The notes under the pieces: generated by a model | What the model saw: only the letters and a program-made list of their open reading frames with translations | Databases searched by the model: none | Told to the model about the DNA's origin: nothing | Position numbers and translations under genes: made by a program | NCBI GenBank assembly: GCA_002418835.1 | Contig: DIEX01000024.1 | Location: 1-64,000, forward strand | Reading direction: 5' to 3' | Length of the DNA stretch: 64,000 bases | From: Spirochaetia bacterium UBA5763 | GTDB lineage: Bacteria; Spirochaetota; UBA4802; UBA5550 | Shown: in pieces, positions 6,852 through 14,342 of the stretch | Position numbering within the stretch: position 1 is the first letter of the stretch | How the letters are laid out: each line of letters starts with the position of its first letter

Positions 6852-7347
6852 CCAATTCCTCCAGAATTTATTAAAAAGCCCCCCGCACTATTTTTTTATC
6901 GCGGCAAGCTTTATATGCTTTTTAATTTTTACTGCTTATCTTTCACCTCTCATTTTTTGCAACACCGTCCTTCCGGTTTTTATTTTTTAAAAACCAAAAA
7001 AAAAGCTGTATAAAATCCCTGCTTTTTTTCAAAAACCGGCAAGCGGCTGATAATCGATAATCAATGATCTAATAGAAAACACAAAAAGTTAAATCAAACT
7101 ATAAGTATAAATAAAAAAATTCAAGCATAATTTTAAGTAACATATAAATAAGTAATTACTATAAAAAATTTACCATGATAAATAAAGAAAACAACTACTG
7201 ATTCTATAGAAAACAAAAGAATAATATAAAAATCTTTTCATTAAGTTAAATTTTATATTTAATTTACCAAATAAACACAGATAAAGAGGGCTCCAGTTCA
7301 TCTGTGTTAAAAAACCTATCCCTTTCTCTATCCCTCAGCGGCAGAAT
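6852..7347. other. Intergenic region, AT-rich
   Basis: This region holds the leader of FadL copy 2 (ribosome site at 6860-6866) and the region downstream of the HExxH gene. No gene, operator box of the TGGT-N2-ACCA type or clear promoter pair is seen. 7079-7091 repeats 13 bases of the 22-base element. A short 'CACAGAT...ATCTGTG' inverted pair (7276-7308) could act as a transcript end. Confidence 0.4.
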
Positions 7348-8145
7348 TCAGCTTTTCTTTATTACATCAATATCCCTTTCCACTTTTGCAAGTCTGGCTG
7401 TAAGTTTTTCGAGGGATTGCTCCAGCCTGTCACGCTCAGCTTCAAGGAATGATAACCGGCTGTCGAACTGCTCCTTCCGGCTCATCTCTGCTTTTACCAT
7501 GTCAGGTGTGTAATAGTTTTCCATGAAAGCCATCTCCACACCTGCACGGGCATCTTCATCCTTTATTTTTGCCACGGTCTTCATATTTTCATAACCTATC
7601 TCAGGCTTGATATCCATGGTAAAAGTTTTCATAATGGTTTTAGCTTCACTTCTGTGGAGACGAAGCACCCTGTCAACGTAATCCTCAAAGCTGGCGTGGT
7701 GCCTTCTGCAAAGCTCCTGCGCTTCAAGAAGAATCCCGCCGAACTCTTTCATGAGCTCTCCATTGCGCGAGAGGTAATCTCTCTTAAGTCTTTCTGTCAG
7801 TTCCTGAAATTCCGGTATTGTTTCAAAAACATTGATATATATCCCCTTCTCCTCAGCAGTGAAGAGAAGTTTATGAAAAATACTCCAGAAATCCGTTGTA
7901 TGAGCCCTTGTTGATACAGGGGCATTTGTTCTGCAGAACTGAATATGGTGGGCATATTCATGTATGGCTGTGTATATAAGCTGATTCGGCTCTGTAAAAT
8001 TTCTGTCGTGTATAAGAATCTCTTTTTTTTCCGGGTAGTAAAGTCCGTCGTACTTTTTATTCATTCTTCCGGAGAATAAAACCGTAAAATCCTCTGCGGG
8101 TTCTTCTATTTCGATAAGTTTAGTTTTTACGTGGTCCTCGTTCAT
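7348..8145 (-). CDS. HExxH putative zinc metallopeptidase-like protein with C-terminal coiled coil
   Basis: 265 residues with no signal peptide, so probably cytoplasmic. IHEYAHH at residues 61-67 is an HExxH zinc motif, and H82 in RAHTTDFW, 15 residues later, is a plausible third ligand, as in SprT-like and related zinc proteins. Residues 100-215 are helical and charged. The last 40 residues (FLEAERDRLEQSLEKLTARL and onward) are a coiled coil. No named family is recognised with confidence. The gene starts 26 bases inside the end of the CheB-domain gene, so the two are translationally coupled and are the last members of a three-gene operon from 9189. Being paired with a chemotaxis-type esterase suggests action on the same protein target, but that is speculative. 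Confidence 0.6.
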   Translation of the reverse strand: MNEDHVKTKLIEIEEPAEDFTVLFSGRMNKKYDGLYYPEKKEILIHDRNFTEPNQLIYTAIHEYAHHIQFCRTNAPVSTRAHTTDFWSIFHKLLFTAEEKGIYINVFETIPEFQELTERLKRDYLSRNGELMKEFGGILLEAQELCRRHHASFEDYVDRVLRLHRSEAKTIMKTFTMDIKPEIGYENMKTVAKIKDEDARAGVEMAFMENYYTPDMVKAEMSRKEQFDSRLSFLEAERDRLEQSLEKLTARLAKVERDIDVIKKS

Positions 8146-8716
8146 CTTTTATCCTGTTAAGATATTCAACCATCTCCTCCGGTGAAAGCACAAAATCCGC
8201 CCCCCCTCTGTCAATGGCCTCTTTATTCATTCCAAAAACTACTGATGTTTCTTTATTCTGCGCTATTGTAAGGACTCCCCTTTTGCGAAGTTCAATCATT
8301 GAGTGTACCCCATCATCGCACATTCCGGTCAATATAACAGCTATTATGCGCGAGGAATCATGCTGCACTGCGGAGCCGAACAGGACATCCACCGAGGGCC
8401 TGAACCTGTTTACCGGAGGCTCTTCATTTATACCTATCCTGAAAGGCTCCCCCTCCTGCAGAATCATATGTCTGTTTCCGGGGGCAATATATGCCTTCCC
8501 CGGTTTCACCTCTTCACCGTCAACTCCCTCATATACAGAAAAAGGGGTATGGTTCCTCAAACGTTCGGCCCACATGCCTGTATACCCCTCAGGCATATGC
8601 TGAGCGATTAAAACAGCATAATAATCCTTATTAAGGGTTTTCAGCATCCCCTCAATTACAGGCAGTGCACCGGTTGATGAACCGATGAGCAGTATTTTAA
8701 AATTTTTATCTGTCAT
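8120..8716 (-). CDS. Free-standing CheB-type methylesterase domain
   Basis: 198 residues covering only the CheB catalytic domain, with no receiver domain. The catalytic triad is intact: S14 in IGSSTG, H40 in AQHMPEG and D135 in TGMCDDG. The family blocks YIAPGNRHM, PVNRFRPSVDVLF and QNKETSVVFGM are present. CheB removes methyl esters from glutamates of chemoreceptors (and deamidates glutamine). Without the receiver, activity is not expected to be switched by CheA phosphotransfer. It overlaps the upstream gene by four bases and the downstream HExxH gene by 26. Full-length CheB proteins are encoded at 25639 and 60557, so this third copy probably serves a separate substrate or a non-chemotaxis pathway. 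Confidence 0.88.
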   Translation of the reverse strand: MTDKNFKILLIGSSTGALPVIEGMLKTLNKDYYAVLIAQHMPEGYTGMWAERLRNHTPFSVYEGVDGEEVKPGKAYIAPGNRHMILQEGEPFRIGINEEPPVNRFRPSVDVLFGSAVQHDSSRIIAVILTGMCDDGVHSMIELRKRGVLTIAQNKETSVVFGMNKEAIDRGGADFVLSPEEMVEYLNRIKDERGPRKN

Positions 8717-9189
8717 TGTACAGGTATATTCATAAGCGATGAATGAATAGCATTCGCCATCACAGTATTGTCCTTTTCACCCTTTACAATATCAAAAGAT
8801 ACAAACATTATATCGTATTGCCAGAACTTCTGTATTTTCCGCACCGAAAGATTGTCTACGATATTATACATCTTCTCCCTGTTGGGCCCTTCAAACATGC
8901 TGTTATTAAGTATAAACCTGTCAAGAGCAGCCCTCCTATCCTCACCCTGCTTAAAATACGAAAAATTCCAGGCGATTGCGGCAAAATAGATCATTGTCTT
9001 AAACTGTAAAAAATTCTCTTTATCAAGATTGGAGATTAACGGTGCAGCAAAATCGAGGAGCAGGCTGGAAACCCTCCTACCCTGGTAGTCCTCAAAAACC
9101 GCTTCATCAGGAAAAGCATCCCGCGGCAGAAGCTCCATTCTGGATCTGTCTATATCTCTTCTTCTTTTTCTGAAATTACTCTTTGTCAT
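8713..9189 (-). CDS. Unrecognised protein, first gene of CheB-domain operon
   Basis: 158 residues, not recognised. The N-terminus is strongly basic (KSNFRKRRRDIDRSR) and is followed by a mostly helical domain with conserved-looking aromatic patches (MIYFAAIAWNFSYFKQG; IQKFWQYDIMFVSFDIVKG). There is no signal peptide or membrane segment. The stop codon overlaps the CheB-domain start by four bases (ATGA), which argues for a real coupled gene. Its promoter lies in the 264-base divergent spacer shared with the gene at 9454. It may be a helical partner or regulator of the esterase, but nothing in the sequence names a function. Confidence 0.65.
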   Translation of the reverse strand: MTKSNFRKRRRDIDRSRMELLPRDAFPDEAVFEDYQGRRVSSLLLDFAAPLISNLDKENFLQFKTMIYFAAIAWNFSYFKQGEDRRAALDRFILNNSMFEGPNREKMYNIVDNLSVRKIQKFWQYDIMFVSFDIVKGEKDNTVMANAIHSSLMNIPVQ

Positions 9190-9453
9190 AAAGTTATCCC
9201 CGAACTGATATTCTGAACATAATGCAACAGGACAAATTCACCGGACAATCCGGCAGCTTTTGTACAATAACTTTTCAGATATTTTTCTGTAAAGCACAAT
9301 AAACATTGCTGAAAAACATTAAAATGAATAAGAAATATCAATATTCTGATGTAAAATAAATTCTTTAATTATACTTCAAATCACCTTAAAAAAGATATTG
9401 AATCATTACAGGAATATTTTATTATATCCAAAACTTATTTACAGGAAAAATAT

Positions 9454-9735
9454 ATGCTGAAAAGAACCCCTCTTCTCGCCCTGCTCTTTGCGGGAATAAT
9501 GTCAGTTTTAATAATTTTAATCTTTCAGGATGACACACGGCCTTTTACACAGGGGCAGATATTTATGTTATACTTCTTCTCATTTTTTCCCTCTATGGGT
9601 ATTGCCATGCTGTTTGACCCTTACCCCGCAATGGTAAAAAAACGTTATCTTAAAATCAACTTCTACATTCAGGAGGAGAATCCTGAAGACCAGGTTGCAA
9701 AGGTTATCCGGGATGAGAAGGAGGGGAAAAATTAA
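9454..9735 (+). CDS. Small two-helix membrane protein
   Basis: 93 residues with two hydrophobic helices (about 6-25 and 36-57) and a charged cytoplasmic tail (EENPEDQVAKVIRDEKEGKN). AGGAAAAATAT precedes the ATG. No family is recognised. It overlaps the HAD phosphatase by 23 bases, so it is probably the first gene of a short operon continuing into 9713-10414 and perhaps to 12475. The coding sequence has ordinary codon use and a plausible topology. Confidence 0.6.
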   Translation: MLKRTPLLALLFAGIMSVLIILIFQDDTRPFTQGQIFMLYFFSFFPSMGIAMLFDPYPAMVKKRYLKINFYIQEENPEDQVAKVIRDEKEGKN

Positions 9736-10414
9736 AGCTGTACTCTTCGATATAGACGGAACAATCCTCAACTGTAATAGTGCGGGGAGAGCGTCTCTTA
9801 TCCAGGCCACAAAAGAGGTTTTTGGAACAATCGGCAGGATGGAGAAACTTGATTTTCAGGGGAAGACCGACCCGGTCATTCTTAACGAGTCCCTTCACAT
9901 GATGGGTTTTTCAGACGAGGATATCAGGGATAAAACAGATACACTGAAAGAAAGATACTTTTTTCATCTCAATGAAAATATTCATAAATATGAAGTTATT
10001 ATTTTCCCCGGAATAATCGGCCTTCTGGAAAAGCTGTCTTCCATGGAGAACATTGCTCTGGGCCTTCTTACCGGAAATTTTACAGAGAGTGCAAAAATCA
10101 AATTATCAAGTCATGGCCTTAACCGCTTTTTCCGCTTCGGAGCTTACGGAGACGACGCCCCGGTGAGGGACCTTCTACCTGAAGTTGCAAAACGCAGAAT
10201 GGATAAACTTTTCAGCACGGATATAGCTTTTAAGGATACATTTATAATAGGTGACACTATTCACGATGTGCGCTGCGCCCGATATGCCGGAGCTGTCTCT
10301 GTTGCGGTGGGTACAGGATGGGGTGAGCCGGAAACGCTTAAAAAAGAAAATCCGGATCACTACTTTAATAATTTAGAAAATTTCAATGATTTTATAAAAC
10401 TACTGGAGGACTAA
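9713..10414 (+). CDS. HAD-superfamily hydrolase (phosphoglycolate phosphatase-like)
   Basis: 233 residues from ATG 9713; a TTG at 9695 is an alternative in-frame start. HAD motifs are in order: LFDIDGTIL (nucleophile Asp near residue 12, acid/base Asp two further), LLTGNF (motif II Thr), a conserved Lys region before the acidic motif, and FIIGDTIHDVRCARYAG (motif III/IV). The helical cap between motifs I and II is of the C1 type seen in Gph and related phosphatases. The likely substrate is a small phosphorylated metabolite; phosphoglycolate is only one possibility. It overlaps the small membrane gene upstream and abuts the DUF457-like gene downstream (stop TAA, then ATG at 10415). Confidence 0.85.
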   Translation: MRRRGKIKAVLFDIDGTILNCNSAGRASLIQATKEVFGTIGRMEKLDFQGKTDPVILNESLHMMGFSDEDIRDKTDTLKERYFFHLNENIHKYEVIIFPGIIGLLEKLSSMENIALGLLTGNFTESAKIKLSSHGLNRFFRFGAYGDDAPVRDLLPEVAKRRMDKLFSTDIAFKDTFIIGDTIHDVRCARYAGAVSVAVGTGWGEPETLKKENPDHYFNNLENFNDFIKLLED

Positions 10415-10912
10415 ATGCAGCTTGGACATGTTGCTGTAGCATTAACAATCGCATCTTTCGCGCCTGAACTCACCGGAGGCCAGGTTGAAGCTCTATCTCT
10501 TGAGGCTATACTTGTGGCTTTTTTAGCCCACGAATTCCCTAACTTCGATGGACTTCTCATCATGGCAAAACTTGCCCCTAAAAAATTTCACTGCACATGG
10601 TCACACTCGCTCATTGTGGGCTTCATTGCCGGGTTAATCACCTGGTTCATAAATCCATCGTGGGGATACATATTCTGGGTGAGCATCTTTCTGCATTATC
10701 TTGCTGATATGCCAAGCAGTGTTGGTCTCCCTATTTTTATGCCGTTTTCTTATAAGCGATATACTTTCAATTTATGGGCGGACACAGGATATTTCGGCTG
10801 GGTCAGTTTTAAAGGGACTTACGAACAGGCATGGACATGGATTCTCGAAGGAGGCGCATTTGTTGTGTTATTCGTCAGACTCTACCAGCTCCGTTTCTGG
10901 CCGTTCAGTTAA
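10415..10912 (+). CDS. DUF457/YdjM-like membrane-bound putative metal-dependent hydrolase
   Basis: 165 residues with about four membrane helices. The histidine/acid motifs typical of this family are in order: GHVAVA at residues 4-9, AHEFPNFDGLL (equivalent to the PDxD block) near 47-55, WSHSL near 67-71 (the THS motif), and HYLADMPSS near 92. These polar residues lie at helix ends and are thought to bind metal. Some relatives are annotated as LexA-regulated membrane hydrolases; a true catalytic role is unproven. The gene starts directly after the HAD stop and ends nine bases before the GMC oxidoreductase, so all three are probably co-transcribed. Confidence 0.75.
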   Translation: MQLGHVAVALTIASFAPELTGGQVEALSLEAILVAFLAHEFPNFDGLLIMAKLAPKKFHCTWSHSLIVGFIAGLITWFINPSWGYIFWVSIFLHYLADMPSSVGLPIFMPFSYKRYTFNLWADTGYFGWVSFKGTYEQAWTWILEGGAFVVLFVRLYQLRFWPFS

Positions 10913-10921
10913 GGTAAAAAT

Positions 10922-12475
10922 ATGAAACTTAAAAAAAAATATGACTATATTATAATCGGCAGCGGTTTCGGCGGTTCCATGGCCGCTCATACACTGGTTG
11001 CTAAAGGCTACTCTGTTCTCATGATAGAGAGGGGGAAACGCCCGGTGCGTGACGACTCCTGCTGGGATGAAGTCAGGCTCCACCTGAAAAATCCGATGTA
11101 CAGAGGCGATACCCCCATCTATGTTGACCAGAAAAAAGGAAAAATAGAAGAGATGTGGACCGATGACACTGTCGGCGGAATGTCCACTCTATACGGTGCT
11201 GTCTCTTTCAGGATGAGAGAGGATGACTTTAAAGGCGCGCCGGTAGACGGGAGCAGCGGACGTGACTCATCATGCGCATGGCCCTACTCCTACAAACAGC
11301 TTGAGCCTTATTATAAAACAGCAGAAAAGCTCCTTGGTATCGCGGCTATTAAAGGTACTGATATAACAGAGCCCCCGATCAAAGGGGATTTCCCGCAGCA
11401 ACCGAACACAAAACTATCCCGCCCTTCAGAGAAATTATGGAAAGCCTCCGAAGAACTCGGACTGCACCCTTTCTTTCTCCCCATGGCAATAAATTTCGAC
11501 GGAAAACACGGAAAGGAAAAATGCATCCTCTGTTCAACCTGTGATCACTACCTCTGCAAAATTGAAGCAAAAAATGATCTTGCAGCAGTGGTTCTCCCAG
11601 CTCTTGAAGATAAAGGGATGCATCTCCTTTCTGAAACACGGGCGCTGAAGATCAACACTGTTAAAAACAGAGCTGTATCAGTTGAACTTCTGCATCAGCC
11701 CACTGGAGAAAAAATCATTGTGAAGGGGGAGAATGTCATCTCTGCCGGTGGAGCACTTGCGTCACCGCATCTTCTCCTTGCGTCAGGAATCGATTCCATT
11801 ACCGGAAATGATAATATCGGCCGTCACCTTATGCGTCATATAAACGGAGTTGTGGCAGGGATATTCCCTTCTGTAGCTAATCCGGAAAAAATTCTGCAGA
11901 AGCAGATTGGTATACCCGATTTTTATTACGGCAATCCGCGCGGCAGCAGCAACCCGGAAGGCACATGGGGTATGATTCAGGATGTATCCAGTATCGGTAA
12001 AGGTGTAATCAAGGCAAACGCACCGCTTGGCCTTAAACATGCCGCTGCTTTTGTTTCAGATTATCTGATAAATCTACTCTGCATTGCAGAAGATATGCCG
12101 CAATACGAAAACAGGGTTTACGCTGACAGCAGCAAAACTGATAAATACGGATCACCGACTCTAATGGTGCACCACAGATATTGCGAAAGGGATATCATGG
12201 CCAGAGATGCTCTCTACGCTGAAGCAAAAAAGATTCTCCGCAAAGCAGGAGCCCTCTTCTTTTATCCAATGCCGATAGAAACATTCTCTCACGCGCTCGG
12301 TACATGCAGGATGGGAAAAAAGCCTGAAACATCTGTTGTTGATGCAAACTGCCGGGTATTCGGGATGGAGAATCTTTACGTCATTGACGGAAGCGTAATG
12401 CCGTCGGGTGGTTCAGTGAATCCCAGCCTCACTATTGCTGCACTTTCACTCAAAGCGACAGACTCACTCAGCTGA
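10922..12475 (+). CDS. GMC-family FAD-dependent oxidoreductase
   Basis: 517 residues. The N-terminal Rossmann motif GSGFGG at 13-18 binds FAD. The GMC C-terminal block has the active-site histidine in HALGTCRMG (about residue 459) and the second polar residue in GGSVNPSLTIAAL (about 500), between a conserved FGMENLYVIDGSVMPS. The family oxidises alcohols (choline, cholesterol, glucose, long-chain alcohols). Four cysteines at 201, 204, 207 and 212 (CILCSTC...C) resemble the cysteine-rich insert found in some alcohol-dehydrogenase-type members and could bind a metal or Fe-S centre. There is no signal peptide. The gene ends overlapping the murJ stop by eight bases on the opposite strand. Substrate not identifiable. 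Confidence 0.85.
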   Translation: MKLKKKYDYIIIGSGFGGSMAAHTLVAKGYSVLMIERGKRPVRDDSCWDEVRLHLKNPMYRGDTPIYVDQKKGKIEEMWTDDTVGGMSTLYGAVSFRMREDDFKGAPVDGSSGRDSSCAWPYSYKQLEPYYKTAEKLLGIAAIKGTDITEPPIKGDFPQQPNTKLSRPSEKLWKASEELGLHPFFLPMAINFDGKHGKEKCILCSTCDHYLCKIEAKNDLAAVVLPALEDKGMHLLSETRALKINTVKNRAVSVELLHQPTGEKIIVKGENVISAGGALASPHLLLASGIDSITGNDNIGRHLMRHINGVVAGIFPSVANPEKILQKQIGIPDFYYGNPRGSSNPEGTWGMIQDVSSIGKGVIKANAPLGLKHAAAFVSDYLINLLCIAEDMPQYENRVYADSSKTDKYGSPTLMVHHRYCERDIMARDALYAEAKKILRKAGALFFYPMPIETFSHALGTCRMGKKPETSVVDANCRVFGMENLYVIDGSVMPSGGSVNPSLTIAALSLKATDSLS

Positions 12476-14018
12476 GTCTGTGCTTTATCCTGTTTATAAA
12501 AAATAAAACCTCTTCTGCGCGCAGAATATAGCAGGAGAGGAAATATACCGCTCCCCCGGCTGTAACAGTTATAACAAGAGAGATGATACCCTCTGCCGCA
12601 CCGGCCCTCTCCCAATCAGTAAATGAAGCAATCCACATCACCACTCCTGACATCATAATTGCGGAAGCTGAAAATTTAACAAAAGATTTCATAATCCGGG
12701 AAACATCTATTCCTCCGGTTTTCTGCTCCAGCAAAGTTAAAAGTATCAGCGTCTGCACAATTGCAGATATTGTATTTGCAAGGGTAAGCCCCGCGTGCTT
12801 AAGCGGAGTCCGCATCAGAATATAACCCAGCACAAGGTTAACCACAAGAGCAATTGACGCAGAAATTACAGGGGTTTTTGTGTCTTTCATAGAATAAAAT
12901 GCGGGTGTTGCAATCCTTAAAACTGAAACAAACACAATACCCGCACTTGCGCAGATAAGAGAATTATATGTCATGAGAACATCCGCGTATGAAAACTTAC
13001 CATGCATGAATATAACAGAGATTACAGGGATACCGGCAGCTATCAGACCGGCAGTGGCAGGCACTGCGAGAAACAGTGCTGATGATATTGAATCAGCAAA
13101 AAGCTTTCTGAACTTGCCCTTCTCATCCAATGCAGTGAGTTTAGACATCTCAGGCAGAACCACATTCCCTATAGAAACAATGAATACACCGAGCACAAGT
13201 TCAGTGAGCCTGTTTGTGTAGAAAATATATGACACACTCCCCTCTGAAATCATTGTGGCCAGCACATTGCTTACAACAGTATTAATCTGGTAAACCGCGA
13301 TACCGAATAGCGCGGGGGTAAGCATCCTGAAAATTTTTCTGATACCGGGATGACTGAAATCAACAGATATCCTGAAGCGGAACCCCTCCTTAAGCATGTA
13401 AGGCACCTGCATTGCGAATTGAAGAGCTCCCCCGATCAGAACCCCCAATGCTGCACCATAAATCGGCACTTCGAATAATTTTGTCAGAAATAGTATACCT
13501 GAAATCATCCCCACATTAAGAAGAACAGGCGCAAAAGCCGGCGCAAAAAATTTACCATGCGAGTTGAGATAACCCATTGCAAAAGCCACAAAACCTGCAA
13601 AAAACAGATACGGGAACATCATCCTTGTGAGATTTACGGAAAGATTAAAAACTTCGGGGGAATCGCCTCTGCCAAAAAAAATATACATTACCTGAGGTGC
13701 AAAAAATATCCCCGCAGCAATTATAACAAGAATAGCTATAGACTGCATAGTCATAACCTTGACTGCAAGCTGCTCAGCCTCATCATCCCCTTTATTGATA
13801 AGCGTTTCAGTGTAAACCGGTATGAATGAGATTGTAAGGGCTCCTTCTGCAACCAGCCGTCTGAAAAGGTTGGGGATCATGAACGCGATGAAAAAAACAT
13901 CGGCTGTTCTTGCAGCACCGAAATAACCGGCCATGAGAACATCTCTCACGAGGCCCAGAATCCTGCTGCATAAAGTAGAAAGTGCTACAATTCCTGCGGA
14001 TTTATATAAAGATGGCAT
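12468..14018 (-). CDS. murJ: Lipid II flippase MurJ (MviN)
   Basis: 516 residues, an integral membrane protein with about 14 helices. The N-terminus is the classic MviN/MurJ block (STLCSRILGLVRDVLMAGYFG, then DVFFIAFMIPNLFRR and AEGALTISFIPVY). MurJ moves lipid II across the inner membrane for peptidoglycan synthesis. The motif region with RILGLVRD supplies the conserved arginines of the central cavity. The gene is monocistronic as far as can be seen, starts with ATG after an AT-rich leader and converges with the GMC oxidoreductase with an eight-base overlap of coding ends. Length matches the family. The downstream plus-strand gene dacB is also a peptidoglycan enzyme. Confidence 0.96.
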   Translation of the reverse strand: MPSLYKSAGIVALSTLCSRILGLVRDVLMAGYFGAARTADVFFIAFMIPNLFRRLVAEGALTISFIPVYTETLINKGDDEAEQLAVKVMTMQSIAILVIIAAGIFFAPQVMYIFFGRGDSPEVFNLSVNLTRMMFPYLFFAGFVAFAMGYLNSHGKFFAPAFAPVLLNVGMISGILFLTKLFEVPIYGAALGVLIGGALQFAMQVPYMLKEGFRFRISVDFSHPGIRKIFRMLTPALFGIAVYQINTVVSNVLATMISEGSVSYIFYTNRLTELVLGVFIVSIGNVVLPEMSKLTALDEKGKFRKLFADSISSALFLAVPATAGLIAAGIPVISVIFMHGKFSYADVLMTYNSLICASAGIVFVSVLRIATPAFYSMKDTKTPVISASIALVVNLVLGYILMRTPLKHAGLTLANTISAIVQTLILLTLLEQKTGGIDVSRIMKSFVKFSASAIMMSGVVMWIASFTDWERAGAAEGIISLVITVTAGGAVYFLSCYILRAEEVLFFINRIKHRLS

Positions 14019-14140
14019 TTTTTTCTCTGACTTTTTTTCTAATAATTTCCTTTAGATTTTAATTGGCAATATTTTATTTTCATTAAAAATTTTATTTTCA
14101 AAATTTCAACGGACCTTCTCTCACGTTTCTTTAAAAATTC

Positions 14141-14170
14141 TTGACATATTATACTCCCTTCGCAGATACT
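14141..14170 (+). promoter_or_regulatory. Possible promoter of a small RNA
   Basis: TTGACA at 14141-14146 and GATACT at 14165-14170 with an 18-base spacer. It is followed about 80 bases later by a strong terminator, with no good frame between them. Confidence 0.45.
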
Positions 14171-14176
14171 GATTAT

Positions 14177-14288
14177 GATAACATCGGGAAGAGTTTTGAA
14201 TTTTTGTCGATGTAGTTCGGGATTATTTAATAACTGCTCATATTCCAATTATATCAGCATGGAAAAACCTGTGCTGATATTTTTTTTA
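14177..14288 (+). ncRNA. Candidate small RNA between murJ and dacB
   Basis: This segment of about 110 bases lies between the promoter-like pair at 14141-14170 and the terminator at 14251-14287. A second stem, ACATCG (14181-14186) with CGATGT (14208-14213), encloses a U-rich loop. There is no open frame with a ribosome site on the plus strand. It could be a free small RNA, or a leader from which dacB is transcribed by read-through. No Rfam family is recognised by eye. Confidence 0.35.
14251..14287 (+). terminator. Rho-independent terminator
   Basis: ATATCAGCA (14251-14259) pairs with TGCTGATAT (14272-14280), loop of about 12 bases, followed by seven or more T from 14281. It points on the plus strand although no plus-strand gene lies just upstream. 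Confidence 0.75.
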
Positions 14289-14342
14289 TTCTTTAATCTA
14301 TTATAATTGAAAGTTTTTCATATCCTTAATTAATCATTTATT

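Noticed and set aside
8303..8611. Plus-strand frames opposite the CheB domain gene
   Set aside because: Shadows of a well-supported minus-strand gene with intact catalytic motifs.
14039..14248. 69-codon minus-strand frame upstream of murJ
   Set aside because: AT-rich with no ribosome site, and it overlaps the promoter/terminator structure on the other strand.
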